Source of the DNA: Kiloniella majae
GTDB taxonomy: Bacteria > Pseudomonadota > Alphaproteobacteria > Kiloniellales > Kiloniellaceae
DNA: 64,000 bases
NCBI RefSeq assembly: GCF_002118315.1
Contig: NZ_MTSZ01000002.1
Coordinates: 62,001 to 126,000 of the forward strand
Direction: 5' to 3'
Under the pieces are notes generated by a model. It did no database searches, was not told where the DNA came from, and saw only the letters and a list, made by a program, of their open reading frames with translations. The translations under genes were made by a program, and so were the position numbers. This document shows positions 54,099 through 63,679 of this stretch, one piece after another (position 1 is the stretch's first letter; every line of letters begins with the position of its first letter).

Positions 54099-55721
54099 AT
54101 GCAGCAAAATCAAATAGGCAACAAAGCTGATGTAAGCGAAAGCGATAAATTCAAGACACTACTAAAGTCCAATCTAATAGATAGGCCGGCTTCAATGATG
54201 TCACGCCCTGAACTTAGCCTTAAGATTGGTCAGATAGTCACAGAAGAATTAGAACGTCAAAATAGCCCGCTAAACTTGTTACAACGACGAACACTTATAA
54301 CAGACTTAATAAACTGGTACGTAGAAGATACTATTAAACAAACATCAAGTGAAGTACCTGCTGTACCAGTACCTTCTTTGGAAAAATTCGAAAGCAGACC
54401 TTACCCACATCCCAAAGCTTCACAAAAGCCATCAACAATTGAAAAATTAGCTAGTTCAGCCTCCGGAACAATTGAAGAAGCTAAATCATTAATTCAACCA
54501 AAAGTAATGGATCGTCTTGATATCTCAGCAGCCTCAAAACTTCCGAAAGAGGAACTTTCAAGTCAATTGGGTGAAATTGTTGGGGAAATTCTTTTTGAGG
54601 ACAAACTACGCTTAAACGCCCCAGAAAAAGCGGCCGTCATCGAATTAATCTTGGCAGATATGCTTGGTCTTGGTCCCTTAGAACCTTTACTAGCAGATGA
54701 AGCCGTAACTGACATTATGGTTAATGGACCTAATCAAGTTTATATAGAAAAAGGAGGAAAATTACAACTCACTGAAGTTATTTTCAGGGACAATGAACAT
54801 GTTATGAACGTAGCAAGGAGAATTGTTGCTCACGTTGGCAGAAGAGTAGATGAAACCACACCACTTTGTGACGCTCGTCTTGCAGATGGTAGCCGTGTAA
54901 ACATAATTATTCCACCTCTTGCAATCGATGGGTCTTCGATTTCAATAAGGAAATTTGCAAAACAAAGCATTACCCTCGATATAATGAAAAAACAAAAGAA
55001 TATATCCCCTGAAATGGCAACAGTCATGAAAATTGCCTCGAGAAGTCGACTAAACATATTGATTTCAGGTGGAACAGGCTCGGGGAAAACAACCCTTCTC
55101 AACGCACTATCTCAAATGATCGACCATGGCGAACGCATTGTAACAATTGAAGACGCAGCAGAATTGCAATTACAACAGCCCCATGTTGTTCGGCTGGAAA
55201 CACGACCTCCCAACCTTGAAGGCGAAGGAGCAATTACAATGAGAGATTTGGTAAAAAACTCTCTTCGTATGCGCCCTGATCGAATCATATTAGGAGAAAT
55301 TCGAGGTTCAGAAGCTGTTGATATGCTTCAGGCGATGAATACAGGGCACGATGGATCATTAGGTACTGTACACGCCAACAGACCAAGAGAAGCACTTACT
55401 CGCCTGGAAAACATGGTCGGCATGGCGGGGATTAATCTACCGGCAAAAGCTGTTCGCACTCAAATAGCTGACGCATTGGATATGATTATTCAGGTTTCTC
55501 GTATGCGTGATGGAATGAGACGTATTACACATATTACCGAAATAATTGGAATGGAAGATGATATTGTAACAACTCAAGATCTTTTTACCTTCAACTTTAA
55601 AGGCGAAGACGAACAAGGCAACTTAACAGGAGAGTTTAAATCTTCTGGCCTCAGGCCTTTCTTCCTTCCTAAAGCAGAATATTTTAGCTTAGGAAAACAT
55701 TTGATGGATGCAATGGGATGA
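54099..55721 (+). CDS. cpaF: Pilus assembly ATPase CpaF/TadA
   Basis: Hexameric secretion ATPase powering Flp pilus assembly. The 540 residues show a long N-terminal region, then the core with [18 protein letters not shown], Walker [17 protein letters not shown], the Asp box [12 protein letters not shown], Walker [16 protein letters not shown] and the His box [21 protein letters not shown]. No apparent damage. Its last four bases overlap the tadB start (ATGA). Confidence 0.96.
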   Translation: MQQNQIGNKADVSESDKFKTLLKSNLIDRPASMMSRPELSLKIGQIVTEELERQNSPLNLLQRRTLITDLINWYVEDTIKQTSSEVPAVPVPSLEKFESRPYPHPKASQKPSTIEKLASSASGTIEEAKSLIQPKVMDRLDISAASKLPKEELSSQLGEIVGEILFEDKLRLNAPEKAAVIELILADMLGLGPLEPLLADEAVTDIMVNGPNQVYIEKGGKLQLTEVIFRDNEHVMNVARRIVAHVGRRVDETTPLCDARLADGSRVNIIIPPLAIDGSSISIRKFAKQSITLDIMKKQKNISPEMATVMKIASRSRLNILISGGTGSGKTTLLNALSQMIDHGERIVTIEDAAELQLQQPHVVRLETRPPNLEGEGAITMRDLVKNSLRMRPDRIILGEIRGSEAVDMLQAMNTGHDGSLGTVHANRPREALTRLENMVGMAGINLPAKAVRTQIADALDMIIQVSRMRDGMRRITHITEIIGMEDDIVTTQDLFTFNFKGEDEQGNLTGEFKSSGLRPFFLPKAEYFSLGKHLMDAMG

Positions 55722-56734
55722 TATCTCTCATTCAGGATATATCAAACGGAAGAGCGACAGATATACAAATTATGACTGTTGCAGCCATCATTTTATTCTC
55801 ATTCCTGATATTACTCTATTTCATTATAAAGCCCGATAACAAAAAGGCTAAAGAAAGAATTAATCGTATTGTTTACAAAGCAAGAGGTACATCACAAACA
55901 AACACGGAACGTGTCAGTATCAGGCGGCAATCAGAAGGAAGCGGTAATGTTAAGCTAGATAGTCTTGTCAAAAAGCTAACACCAAAACCTGATTTATTAA
56001 GAGATAAGATGCAAAAAGCAGGCTTACACCCTAACCTTGGTCGACTTTTTATTATATCAATAATTGTTGGAATTCTCTCTTTTGTTGGCTTCCATTTTTC
56101 AACAAATTACCCCCCCTTACTTGGCGTATTATATGGAATCGCTTCTGGTTTGGCTTCGCCACACATTGGCCTATTTATTTTAAAAAAAAGACGCCAGAAA
56201 AAATTCATATCTCTTTTCCCCGATGCAATTGACCTTATGGTCCGAGCACTTAAAGCTGGCTTACCCATTACCGAAGCAATTAAAAATGCAGGAGAAGAAA
56301 TTGCAGACCCTGTTGGAACAGAGCTCGCGAAAGTTACAAACGGTGTAAAGATCGGTGGAAAGCTTCCTGATGAACTAGCAAAAGCACAAGATAGGTTAGG
56401 GCTTCAAGAATTCCAATTTTTTACCGTTGCTCTATCCATACAAACAGAAACAGGTGGGAATCTGGCGGAAACTCTCGCCAATCTTTCAGACATTTTGAGA
56501 AAACGGAAACAAATGAAACTGAAAATAAAAGCCATGTCTTCAGAAGCTAAAGCTTCCGCTTATATTATCGGTTCACTTCCTTTTATTATGTATATGCTAA
56601 TTTATCTCGTTAACCCAAATTATGCAACACAGCTCTTCACTGATCCGAGAGGACAGTTTGCTGTTGGAGTTGGTTTATTCATGATCGCATTAGGATGTGG
56701 CGTGATGTATAAAATGGTTAAATTTGAAATATGA
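55718..56734 (+). CDS. tadB: Tad pilus inner-membrane protein TadB
   Basis: A 338-residue polytopic membrane protein of the T2SF (GspF-like) family, forming with TadC the inner-membrane platform. Predicted helices lie near residues 18-38, 108-125, 130-150, 285-305 and 315-335. The conserved core is FPDAIDLMVRALKAGLPITEAI and QTETGGNLAETLANLSDILRKR. Start overlaps cpaF by four bases, and its end overlaps tadC by four. Confidence 0.93.
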   Translation: MISLIQDISNGRATDIQIMTVAAIILFSFLILLYFIIKPDNKKAKERINRIVYKARGTSQTNTERVSIRRQSEGSGNVKLDSLVKKLTPKPDLLRDKMQKAGLHPNLGRLFIISIIVGILSFVGFHFSTNYPPLLGVLYGIASGLASPHIGLFILKKRRQKKFISLFPDAIDLMVRALKAGLPITEAIKNAGEEIADPVGTELAKVTNGVKIGGKLPDELAKAQDRLGLQEFQFFTVALSIQTETGGNLAETLANLSDILRKRKQMKLKIKAMSSEAKASAYIIGSLPFIMYMLIYLVNPNYATQLFTDPRGQFAVGVGLFMIALGCGVMYKMVKFEI

Positions 56735-57708
56735 ACCTTTCGGATATATTACCATCAGGCTTTTCTGAAGAGTCTTTTCTAATACTAAGCGCCAGTTTAA
56801 CCATATTGGCGATATTCTTTGCCATTTGGTATTCATTATTAGCTAAAGATCCAAGTTCAAGAAAAGCTTTGGAGATGGCAAAGCTTAGAGAAGGTATGCG
56901 AGAAAGTTACCTGTCTCCTAAACAACGCAGAAGTTTAACTCCAAACTCTGAAAATTTGATGCGTCAAGTTGTTGATTATTTTAAATTAATGAAAAATGAT
57001 CAAGCTGAGAAGTATGCATTTCTCCTATCTAAAGCAGGAAAACGTACTCCAGATGCTCTTTATAGGTATCTTTTTTTCAAGCTGATTTCTCCGATTACCG
57101 GAGCTACAATTGCATACATTTATATATATACCCTAAAGGCAATTGAGTTACCGCCTTTGGGACAAGCATTCGCAACAATTGGAACAACATTACTGAGCGC
57201 AAAACTCCCCGATATACTTTTGAAGAATTCGATTTTAAAACGGCACGAATTAATTAATAAATCTCTACCTGATGGGCTTGATTTAATGGTTATTTGTACC
57301 GAAGCTGGGCTTAGTTTAGACGCAGCCTTTTCAAGAGTATCAAAAGAAATGCTTTACGCGGCACCTGAACTTTCTGATGAATTGTCATTGACGTCATTGG
57401 AGCTTGGTTATTTACCAGATCGTAAAAAAGCACTTATGAATCTGGCAAAAAGAGTCGATATACCCATGATGAGAAGCTTGGTGAATGCACTCATTCAATC
57501 TGAAAAATTTGGTACCCCACTATCACAATCATTAAGGGTCATGAGTTCTGAGCTTAGGCATGAACGCTTAATGAAAGCAGAAGAAAAAGCTGCAAAATTA
57601 CCCGCAATTATGACAGTTCCAATGATTATATTTATCCTGCCTCCACTTTTTATTGTGCTACTTGGTCCAGCAGTAATACGAGTGATCGATAACTTCATAA
57701 ACAGGTAG
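56731..57708 (+). CDS. tadC: Tad pilus inner-membrane protein TadC
   Basis: A 325-residue paralogue of TadB with the same T2SF fold, with core LPDGLDLMVICTEAGLSLDAAF and SEKFGTPLSQSLRVMSSELRHERLMKAEEKAAKLPAIMTVPMI as successive motifs. Helices at about 18-37, 125-165 and 290-320. Last co-directional pilus gene; a tadD-like gene faces it from the other strand after 29 bases. Confidence 0.93.
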   Translation: MNLSDILPSGFSEESFLILSASLTILAIFFAIWYSLLAKDPSSRKALEMAKLREGMRESYLSPKQRRSLTPNSENLMRQVVDYFKLMKNDQAEKYAFLLSKAGKRTPDALYRYLFFKLISPITGATIAYIYIYTLKAIELPPLGQAFATIGTTLLSAKLPDILLKNSILKRHELINKSLPDGLDLMVICTEAGLSLDAAFSRVSKEMLYAAPELSDELSLTSLELGYLPDRKKALMNLAKRVDIPMMRSLVNALIQSEKFGTPLSQSLRVMSSELRHERLMKAEEKAAKLPAIMTVPMIIFILPPLFIVLLGPAVIRVIDNFINR

Positions 57709-57737
57709 ATAAATTAATTGCTGAGTTTTTTTATTGC

Positions 57738-58649
57738 TCAGTCTAGAGGATAAATATCTACCTTTTCAACTGGGCTACTAGAGATTATTTCGCCATTTCC
57801 ATTCGCTTTTTGGGAAGTTCCCCCAGTCGATTTGGCTTGTACAAGAGAATTAAAATATCTCATTCTCTTTGCCACATCTGCATCATCCATATCTATGCGG
57901 GACGTTTGTTCTGCCGCATCTAGATCTCCGGAAAGAGTATAGGCCATAGCCAATATTTGACGATGCTGAACTGTCGCTTTTGGATTTTTCGACAAGGGGT
58001 ACAAAACAGCTAGAGCTTGGTCATGTCGTCCTTCATAGGACATTGATAAGCCATAATTACTTTGAAGAGTAAGATTGCTCTTATCAATCTTAAGCCCTTC
58101 TTTATAGTATTTCTGCGCAGTTTGTCGTTCACCTTTTTTATCGTAGGCAACCCCCATTGCATTTAGTAACTTGGGAGTCTTCTCAATTGCCAAGCCTTCA
58201 GAAAACTGCTCAATTGCAAGATCTATTTGGCCTCTGGCCAGAAAAGAAAGCCCCAATCCGCGTTTTCCTTCAAGATTAGCCGGGTTCACAGCTAACACTT
58301 GACGATAGGCTTGTCCTGCAGCCAAAGGCTCACCCTTTTTATTGAGTATAGCCCCAATTCGAAGCATTGGTTCCGGATTATCAGGATTAAGCTCAAAGAC
58401 ACGCTGATAAAGTCCAATAGCGGTTCGATAATCGCCTCTGTTATACGTTGCTTCAGCAATATCAAAAACCTGTTGAGTTTCGTCATTAAACCCCTGATTT
58501 TTATTTGGTTCTACACTACCTTGTGCAACTTCTTTTTTGGGTAATTTGATACCAACTGCAGATGAAATGTTATGCATGACAGAGCAGCCAGACAATACAA
58601 AAGATATCCCCCCAAGGATCACAATCCTTTTGGCAAACAATAAGGACAT
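57738..58649 (-). CDS. TPR lipoprotein, TadD-like
   Basis: A 303-residue lipoprotein with signal peptide and lipobox LSGC (Cys22), then about five tetratricopeptide repeats (about 60-250; for example GDYRTAIGLYQRVFELNPDNPEP and ANLEGKRGLGLSFLARGQIDLAIEQF, each one repeat). TadD proteins have this form and normally follow tadC in the same direction. Here the gene is on the opposite strand and converges on tadC. CGGAGAATTGAT precedes the ATG. Assignment to the pilus is by context, hence moderate confidence in function. Confidence 0.85.
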   Translation of the reverse strand: MSLLFAKRIVILGGISFVLSGCSVMHNISSAVGIKLPKKEVAQGSVEPNKNQGFNDETQQVFDIAEATYNRGDYRTAIGLYQRVFELNPDNPEPMLRIGAILNKKGEPLAAGQAYRQVLAVNPANLEGKRGLGLSFLARGQIDLAIEQFSEGLAIEKTPKLLNAMGVAYDKKGERQTAQKYYKEGLKIDKSNLTLQSNYGLSMSYEGRHDQALAVLYPLSKNPKATVQHRQILAMAYTLSGDLDAAEQTSRIDMDDADVAKRMRYFNSLVQAKSTGGTSQKANGNGEIISSSPVEKVDIYPLD

Positions 58650-58768
58650 ATCAATTCTCCGTTCAGAAGCACAAAACCAGACTCGTGCTAAAATAGCGGA
58701 GATCTACTTAAACTTTCGTTAAGTATTCCCCTTAAGACATTAATCACAGTCGTAAAGTTGAATAGAAT

Positions 58769-59590
58769 TTAATAAGAAATATCAAAAGATTCTTCAGGTT
58801 TCAGATACACAGAGCCAACAAGGTGTTTCAGGTTATAGTTTTTATCTATTTCCGGACTTGGCGCGATATTCCAAATCCAGGTCTTATCAAGTTTATTGAA
58901 TTCCAGGCCATAAAGTGCGTTATCTCTGACACCCTTTTCTTCCGGGTCTTTAACTGCACTTAGCTGGCGTTCAAGATCTGTAATCAAAAGCACAGGGACG
59001 TTACTACATTCCAACCACTTGAGGTGGTCAATAATGATTGTGCGGCAACAGCTTTTCAGCTCATCATCGTCTTCATGAACACCTGCCTTTATCAGCCAGT
59101 TCTGAATATTTATCGGTAGCTGAGATAGAACATTACAGGAAATAACAAGATCGGCGTCTTTGAGCAGATTAACAGGCAGGATTGATTGGATTTTTTTGAC
59201 ATCAAAATCGGGCTTTAAGTGTTCTAAAGAAGCAACAAGACCAGTTAAATCCAACTCAACCAAAGATATACTGGAGCTACGTTCCGCCTTTTTTCGTATC
59301 GATTTTAAAAATACAACATCGACTAAAACAACGGTTTCAAACAAACGCTCCAGATCATCCAGAGGAATATCGTACCCGGCCCCGGCCCCAAGAATGATTA
59401 CCTTCTTGCGTTCAGAGACCTTATTGATTGCGGAAGAGATCTCAGAGCGGGTATTTTCAAGATGAGAGCCCCATGAAGGCCCGCACCTCTTAAACCTTGC
59501 ATCTATTGCAATGGCTTCATGTAAATATCCGAAGCGTCTGAATTTACTCTCGCACTTAGCAAAAAGAAAACTGAACGCTTCGGATAGCAT
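58769..59590 (-). CDS. Methyltransferase-like protein, unknown function
   Basis: A 273-residue cytoplasmic protein. Residues about 64-170 look like a class I SAM-methyltransferase core: VIILGAGAGYDIPLDDL resembles motif I and ETVVLVDVVFLKSIRKKA the second strand ending in an acidic residue. LVISCNVLSQLPINI resembles a later strand. The N-terminal 60 residues (SKFRRFGYLHEAIAIDARFKRCGPSW) are not recognised. Catalysis is uncertain, since the Gly-rich loop is imperfect. It follows the membrane coiled-coil gene by 25 bases and is probably co-transcribed. Confidence 0.72.
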   Translation of the reverse strand: MLSEAFSFLFAKCESKFRRFGYLHEAIAIDARFKRCGPSWGSHLENTRSEISSAINKVSERKKVIILGAGAGYDIPLDDLERLFETVVLVDVVFLKSIRKKAERSSSISLVELDLTGLVASLEHLKPDFDVKKIQSILPVNLLKDADLVISCNVLSQLPINIQNWLIKAGVHEDDDELKSCCRTIIIDHLKWLECSNVPVLLITDLERQLSAVKDPEEKGVRDNALYGLEFNKLDKTWIWNIAPSPEIDKNYNLKHLVGSVYLKPEESFDISY

Positions 59591-59615
59591 TTATAAACTC
59601 TTACAACTGAGCAAA

Positions 59616-60344
59616 TCAGGGGTAGTCACAACGGTCACCAATGACCTGTACAAAACCCTTTGCCCCAGTTTTCAGGGTAAACTTATATTCTGAGCCGTTT
59701 ACAACAATGGATTTGTGCAATGGTAACTTACCTGAAAGCTTGACAGCTTTTCCACCAAGCGCCGTAAAGACGAAATCCAACGGCTTGGCCGGGTCATACC
59801 ATGCTTCAATTTTATTTTCAGCATTGTATGCAGACTCACCTTTGGCCGTAATTGTCACACTACCACGCGCAAAACTGACATTGTCATTAACACCGGTATA
59901 GATCGGCGTGTTCACATAGAATCGTTTTTCAACAGGACTGTTATCACAAACACGCTTGTTTTCAGCACTCGCAATCAAGAATTTTAGACGATCAAGAGAA
60001 ACACCGTTCTCAATCTTTTCTTGTAGATCCGTGACAATAACCTTCAACTCCCCAGTCGGGACATCTTTTTGATAACGATTTTCCCAACCTGCAGCGGTTT
60101 CTTTCGTCGCCTCCAGATTACTATTAAGCTCGTCTCTTAATTCCATAAGTTCCTGAACAGTTTGTTCCAACTCTTTATTTTTATCGTTCAGGGTTATGAC
60201 CTTGCGATTGGCCAGTTCAAGTCCAGCCCGATAAGAATACCAGCCTGCTGCACCAATAAGAATTAACGCTATTGCCCATTTAAAAATCGCCCAACGAAAA
60301 TTGTTTGAACGACGGCGACGGGTTTCACGAAGACCGAGAGACAT
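59616..60344 (-). CDS. Membrane-anchored coiled-coil protein, unknown function
   Basis: A 242-residue protein with a basic N-terminus (ETRRRRSNNFRW), one membrane helix (about 20-40), a coiled coil (about 50-90; NKELEQTVQELMELRDELN), and a C-terminal beta-rich domain (about 130-240) that should be extracytoplasmic. Two cysteines (in KRVCDNS and GDRCDYP) could form a disulfide. Not recognised as a named family. It is upstream of the methyltransferase-like gene by 25 bases in the same direction. Confidence 0.72.
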   Translation of the reverse strand: MSLGLRETRRRRSNNFRWAIFKWAIALILIGAAGWYSYRAGLELANRKVITLNDKNKELEQTVQELMELRDELNSNLEATKETAAGWENRYQKDVPTGELKVIVTDLQEKIENGVSLDRLKFLIASAENKRVCDNSPVEKRFYVNTPIYTGVNDNVSFARGSVTITAKGESAYNAENKIEAWYDPAKPLDFVFTALGGKAVKLSGKLPLHKSIVVNGSEYKFTLKTGAKGFVQVIGDRCDYP

Positions 60345-60625
60345 CGAAATTTTTATCCATACTTAATTGTGTTAAGGTCAAGCTGCGCCTCTACTACGCG
60401 CCTAACCGTTGATATACAACAAACTTACTGAATGGCAACTCTAAATTACAGCTTTTGCCTTGTTGAGCAAAGTAAAAGGCGACAATCGAGAATACCAACA
60501 GAATAAGACTGTGATTTACCTACCATAATAGATATTTCGAAAAATATACCCTAGTTGTGTCCATTCCATGGCAAAATGGTGTAGTATGAGATTAAACCCA
60601 TAACCGCAGTTTAAGGGAACCGCCA

Positions 60626-60865
60626 ATGGCAGAAGATGATATCAAGGAAAAAGTCCTCAATGATTTAAGGTCTCTCCGTGGCAAACTTGACCCCGAAATT
60701 TTACGCGAAGTCGAGCTTCGAATGAACGGACAGGTCCCCTACGACAAGGAATCTGCGCGGAAAACTGTAGAGCTTTTCCTACACGCTCGTCACGATCAGG
60801 GAGCTTTTGCAGAAAAGGTTCTCAAGGCCCTTAAAGATAAAGATCAAGAAAAAGACAGTAAATAG
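60626..60865 (+). CDS. Small helical protein, unknown
   Basis: A 79-residue, highly charged, mostly helical protein beginning MAEDDIKEKVLNDLRSLRG and ending in a Lys/Asp-rich tail. TAAGGGAACC precedes the ATG, a fair ribosome-binding site. No motif is recognised. Good coding composition and a clean start make it likely real; function cannot be suggested. Confidence 0.68.
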   Translation: MAEDDIKEKVLNDLRSLRGKLDPEILREVELRMNGQVPYDKESARKTVELFLHARHDQGAFAEKVLKALKDKDQEKDSK

Positions 60866-60972
60866 TCCGAATTTCTGAACTCCTTTATCAATTTACCAAA
60901 CAGCAATTTATCCAGAAACGGATGACAGGCCTTTGCCAATTGCCTATATAACTCTTTCTTCAGGAGAGTTAT

Positions 60973-62199
60973 GTGAACGATACATCAAAATTTATTGCTA
61001 TTATTGGGGGCGGCCCTGCTGGCCTTATGGCTGCGCATAAACTGCTGGAAATGGGGTATAGAGTCCATTTGTACGATGCAAAGCCCTCTGTTGCCAGAAA
61101 GTTTCAACTTGCGGGCCGTGGCGGCCTTAACCTGACGCACAGCGAACCTATCGATGTATTTGCCACTCGTTATTACGAAAATGAAGCCCGCTTTGCCCCT
61201 CTTCTAAAAAAATTTAGCCCAAATGACTTAAGAGATTTCTGTCATGCTCTTGGACAGGAAACATTTATCGGATCCAGTGGGCGAATTTTCCCAACCAAGT
61301 TTAAAGCTACTGAACTTTTACGGGCATGGTTATCCAACTTATCTCTTAAAGGATTAAAGCTCTTTACGCGTCATAAATGGGTCGGCTTTGATGGAGAGAA
61401 AAATCTACTCATCAAAGGAAATGACAACCGTATTACAAGCATATCACCGCAGGCCGCTATTCTGGCACTTGGGGGCGCAAGTTGGGGGAAACTGGGCTCG
61501 GATGCTGCATGGGTTCCGATCCTAACCCAACAAGCAATCGAAATAGAACCTTTGGAAGCCGCAAATTGCGGATACGAAACACATTGGCCGCAATCTTTAC
61601 CCGAAAGCTGTTTTGGACACCCCCTCAAGAATATCTCCCTCTCTCATGCAGACAAAACAACAAAGGGGGAAATCATGCTTTCCTCATATGGTCTGGAGGG
61701 AGGTGCGGTCTATGCCCTCAGTAAATCAATCCGTGAAACAATAAACAAAGATCACTCAACAACCGTCCTGATTGATTTGAAACCCAAACACAGCAAAGAA
61801 AAGTTGGCAAAAATTCTTGAAGAAAGAGGAACGCATCTGCCACTTGGGAAGTTCCTCAAACAACAACTGCGCTTATCATCGGTCAGCCTAAGCCTTCTCA
61901 AAGCCCTTACCAGTAAAGAAGAATTTAACTGCCCACAAACTCTTTCCCAAAAGATAAAGTCTCTGCCTGTTACTCTTCATAAAGCAAGACCCATTGATCG
62001 GGCTATTTCTACAGCAGGCGGCATTAAATTTGACGCTTGCACCGACGACTTAATGTTAAAGCGTCTGCCTGGAATTTTTGTTGCCGGGGAAATGCTGGAC
62101 TGGGAAGCACCGACTGGTGGATATTTACTTCAGGGGTGTTTTTCCATGGCAGTGCATGTCGCCCAAGGTGTTGATCATTATCTCCGAGAACAGTCGTAA
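60973..62199 (+). CDS. HI0933/BaiN-like flavoprotein
   Basis: A 408-residue FAD-dependent NAD(P)-type oxidoreductase of the HI0933-like family (TIGR03862-type). The FAD fold is IGGGPAGLMAAHKLLEMGYRVHLYDAK, shown as the usual GxGPAG with the ending acidic residue, and AGRGGLNLTHSE and FVAGEMLDWEAPTGGYLLQGCFS are family signatures. The start is GTG at 60973, with GGAG seven bases upstream; it is embedded in ATGTGA so no ATG is available. Substrate unknown; monocistronic. Confidence 0.92.
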   Translation: MNDTSKFIAIIGGGPAGLMAAHKLLEMGYRVHLYDAKPSVARKFQLAGRGGLNLTHSEPIDVFATRYYENEARFAPLLKKFSPNDLRDFCHALGQETFIGSSGRIFPTKFKATELLRAWLSNLSLKGLKLFTRHKWVGFDGEKNLLIKGNDNRITSISPQAAILALGGASWGKLGSDAAWVPILTQQAIEIEPLEAANCGYETHWPQSLPESCFGHPLKNISLSHADKTTKGEIMLSSYGLEGGAVYALSKSIRETINKDHSTTVLIDLKPKHSKEKLAKILEERGTHLPLGKFLKQQLRLSSVSLSLLKALTSKEEFNCPQTLSQKIKSLPVTLHKARPIDRAISTAGGIKFDACTDDLMLKRLPGIFVAGEMLDWEAPTGGYLLQGCFSMAVHVAQGVDHYLREQS

Positions 62200-62224
62200 G
62201 AAATCAAAGATCAGCCCTTCTGCA

Positions 62225-62258
62225 ACAAAAAACCGGGAATGCGTTACATCCCCGGTTT
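62225..62258 (-). terminator. Intrinsic terminator after the iron-type alcohol dehydrogenase
   Basis: Minus strand AAACCGGG and CCCGGTTT (62251-62258 with 62230-62237) form an 8-bp stem followed by a T run at 62225-62229. Lies 41 bases beyond the alcohol dehydrogenase stop. Confidence 0.82.
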
Positions 62259-62298
62259 CCAATACCGCTAAATCTTTGGGTACCTTTTCTCTCAGGCC

Positions 62299-63477
62299 TT
62301 ATCCAAGATCACCCCGGATAGCCTTTAGAAGAATGGCCGAATATTCTTCAGGTGAGAACTGAATAGGGTTCCCGCCAGCAGATGGATCCTGTGTCGCAAG
62401 AACACCAATCTCATCGACTTTGTCTTCATCGATACCAATCGCAGACAGAGCATTTGGAATATCCAGTGTTGTGCGAAGGTCCATCACCCACTGCAGTAAT
62501 CCGTCAAAAGACGCGTCTTTCAGATCGAGACAACGCGCCAGATAAGCTGTACGGTCTTCGATAACAGAACGGTTGGCAATCAACACATATGGCATCAGGA
62601 TAGCGTTCAGCATACCGTGGTGCGCATCATAGATCCCCCCAAGCGGGTGAGCCAATGCATGCATGCCTCCAAGACCTTTTTGGAAGGCAGTCGCCCCCAT
62701 GCTTGACGCAATCATCATATCAGAACGCGCAACCAGATCAGTACCATCTTCAACAGTTTTGACCAAAGATTTCTGGATCAGGCGAATACCTTCAACAGCA
62801 ATACCATCAGCCATTGGGTGATAGCCTGGCGCACAAAATGCTTCCAGATTATGTGAAAGAGCGTCCATACCTGTCGCTGCCGTCAACTTTGCAGGAAGAC
62901 CAACGGTCAACTCTGGATCGTCAATGACAACAGATGGCATCATCTTCGCGTGGAAAATGATTTTTTTAACGTGTGTTTCTTCATGTGTAATTACAGAAGC
63001 ACGACCAACTTCTGAACCAGTGCCAGATGTGGTTGGTACAGCAACGATTGGTGCAATCTTATCTGCATTGGCGCGTGTCCAGTTATCACCAACATCTTCA
63101 AAGTCCCAAAGCGGACGATCCTGTCCAACCATCAGGGCCACAGCTTTGGCCGCATCCAGACCTGAACCACCGCCAAAAGCAATAACACCGTCGTGTTTGC
63201 CTTTATGATAGAAAGCAACACCGTCCATGATGTTTTGACCAATCGGATTGGGCTTGATGTCACTGAAAACATCACATCCAAGACCCGCTGCTTTACAAGT
63301 TGCCACAACATCAGCAACCATTGGCAAGGCAGCAAGGCCAGCATCTGTAATAAGAAGCGGGTTGTTCATTCCAAGACCACTGCAGACATCTGCAATTTCC
63401 TTGATGCGACCAACACCAAAACGAACAGTCGTCGGGTAATTCCAATTACCCTGCATATTTTCAATTTTATCGTTCAC
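62299..63477 (-). CDS. Iron-containing alcohol dehydrogenase
   Basis: Group III metal-dependent alcohol dehydrogenase of 392 residues. NAD-binding GGGSGLDAAKAVAL and the metal-binding region GMDALSHNLEAFCAPGYHPMADGIA with GGMHALAHPLGGIYDAHHGMLNAI are intact (Asp and three His). The ATG-less start is GTG at 63477, with GGAG 12 bases upstream; an earlier GTG at 63519 would add 14 residues. Such enzymes act on diverse alcohols or aldehydes; the substrate is not known. The adjoining GcvT-like gene could be a partner in one-carbon or methylamine metabolism, but this is only position. Confidence 0.94.
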   Translation of the reverse strand: MNDKIENMQGNWNYPTTVRFGVGRIKEIADVCSGLGMNNPLLITDAGLAALPMVADVVATCKAAGLGCDVFSDIKPNPIGQNIMDGVAFYHKGKHDGVIAFGGGSGLDAAKAVALMVGQDRPLWDFEDVGDNWTRANADKIAPIVAVPTTSGTGSEVGRASVITHEETHVKKIIFHAKMMPSVVIDDPELTVGLPAKLTAATGMDALSHNLEAFCAPGYHPMADGIAVEGIRLIQKSLVKTVEDGTDLVARSDMMIASSMGATAFQKGLGGMHALAHPLGGIYDAHHGMLNAILMPYVLIANRSVIEDRTAYLARCLDLKDASFDGLLQWVMDLRTTLDIPNALSAIGIDEDKVDEIGVLATQDPSAGGNPIQFSPEEYSAILLKAIRGDLG

Positions 63478-63598
63478 GGTTTTTTCTCCGTATGAAGTGG
63501 AAGGCGTTACGTTTTTCACGTATTTGCTTATTTACCGAACCCAAAGGGTTCGAACGAAGATATCTAAGACAAAAATTGAAGAATTACCAATAAATAAA

Positions 63599-63658
63599 TC
63601 TTCAAGCATTTTCTCTCATCACAATGGACACATCATGATGAGAGAAAACACTTGAAGA
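63599..63658. repeat. 23-bp imperfect inverted repeat
   Basis: 63599-63621 and 63636-63658 are inverted copies with only two mismatches, around a 14-base loop. It lies between the end of the GcvT-like gene and the start of the alcohol dehydrogenase, and no strong T run follows on either strand. Confidence 0.75.
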
Positions 63659-63679
63659 TCACAAAATAACGCACGGTTA

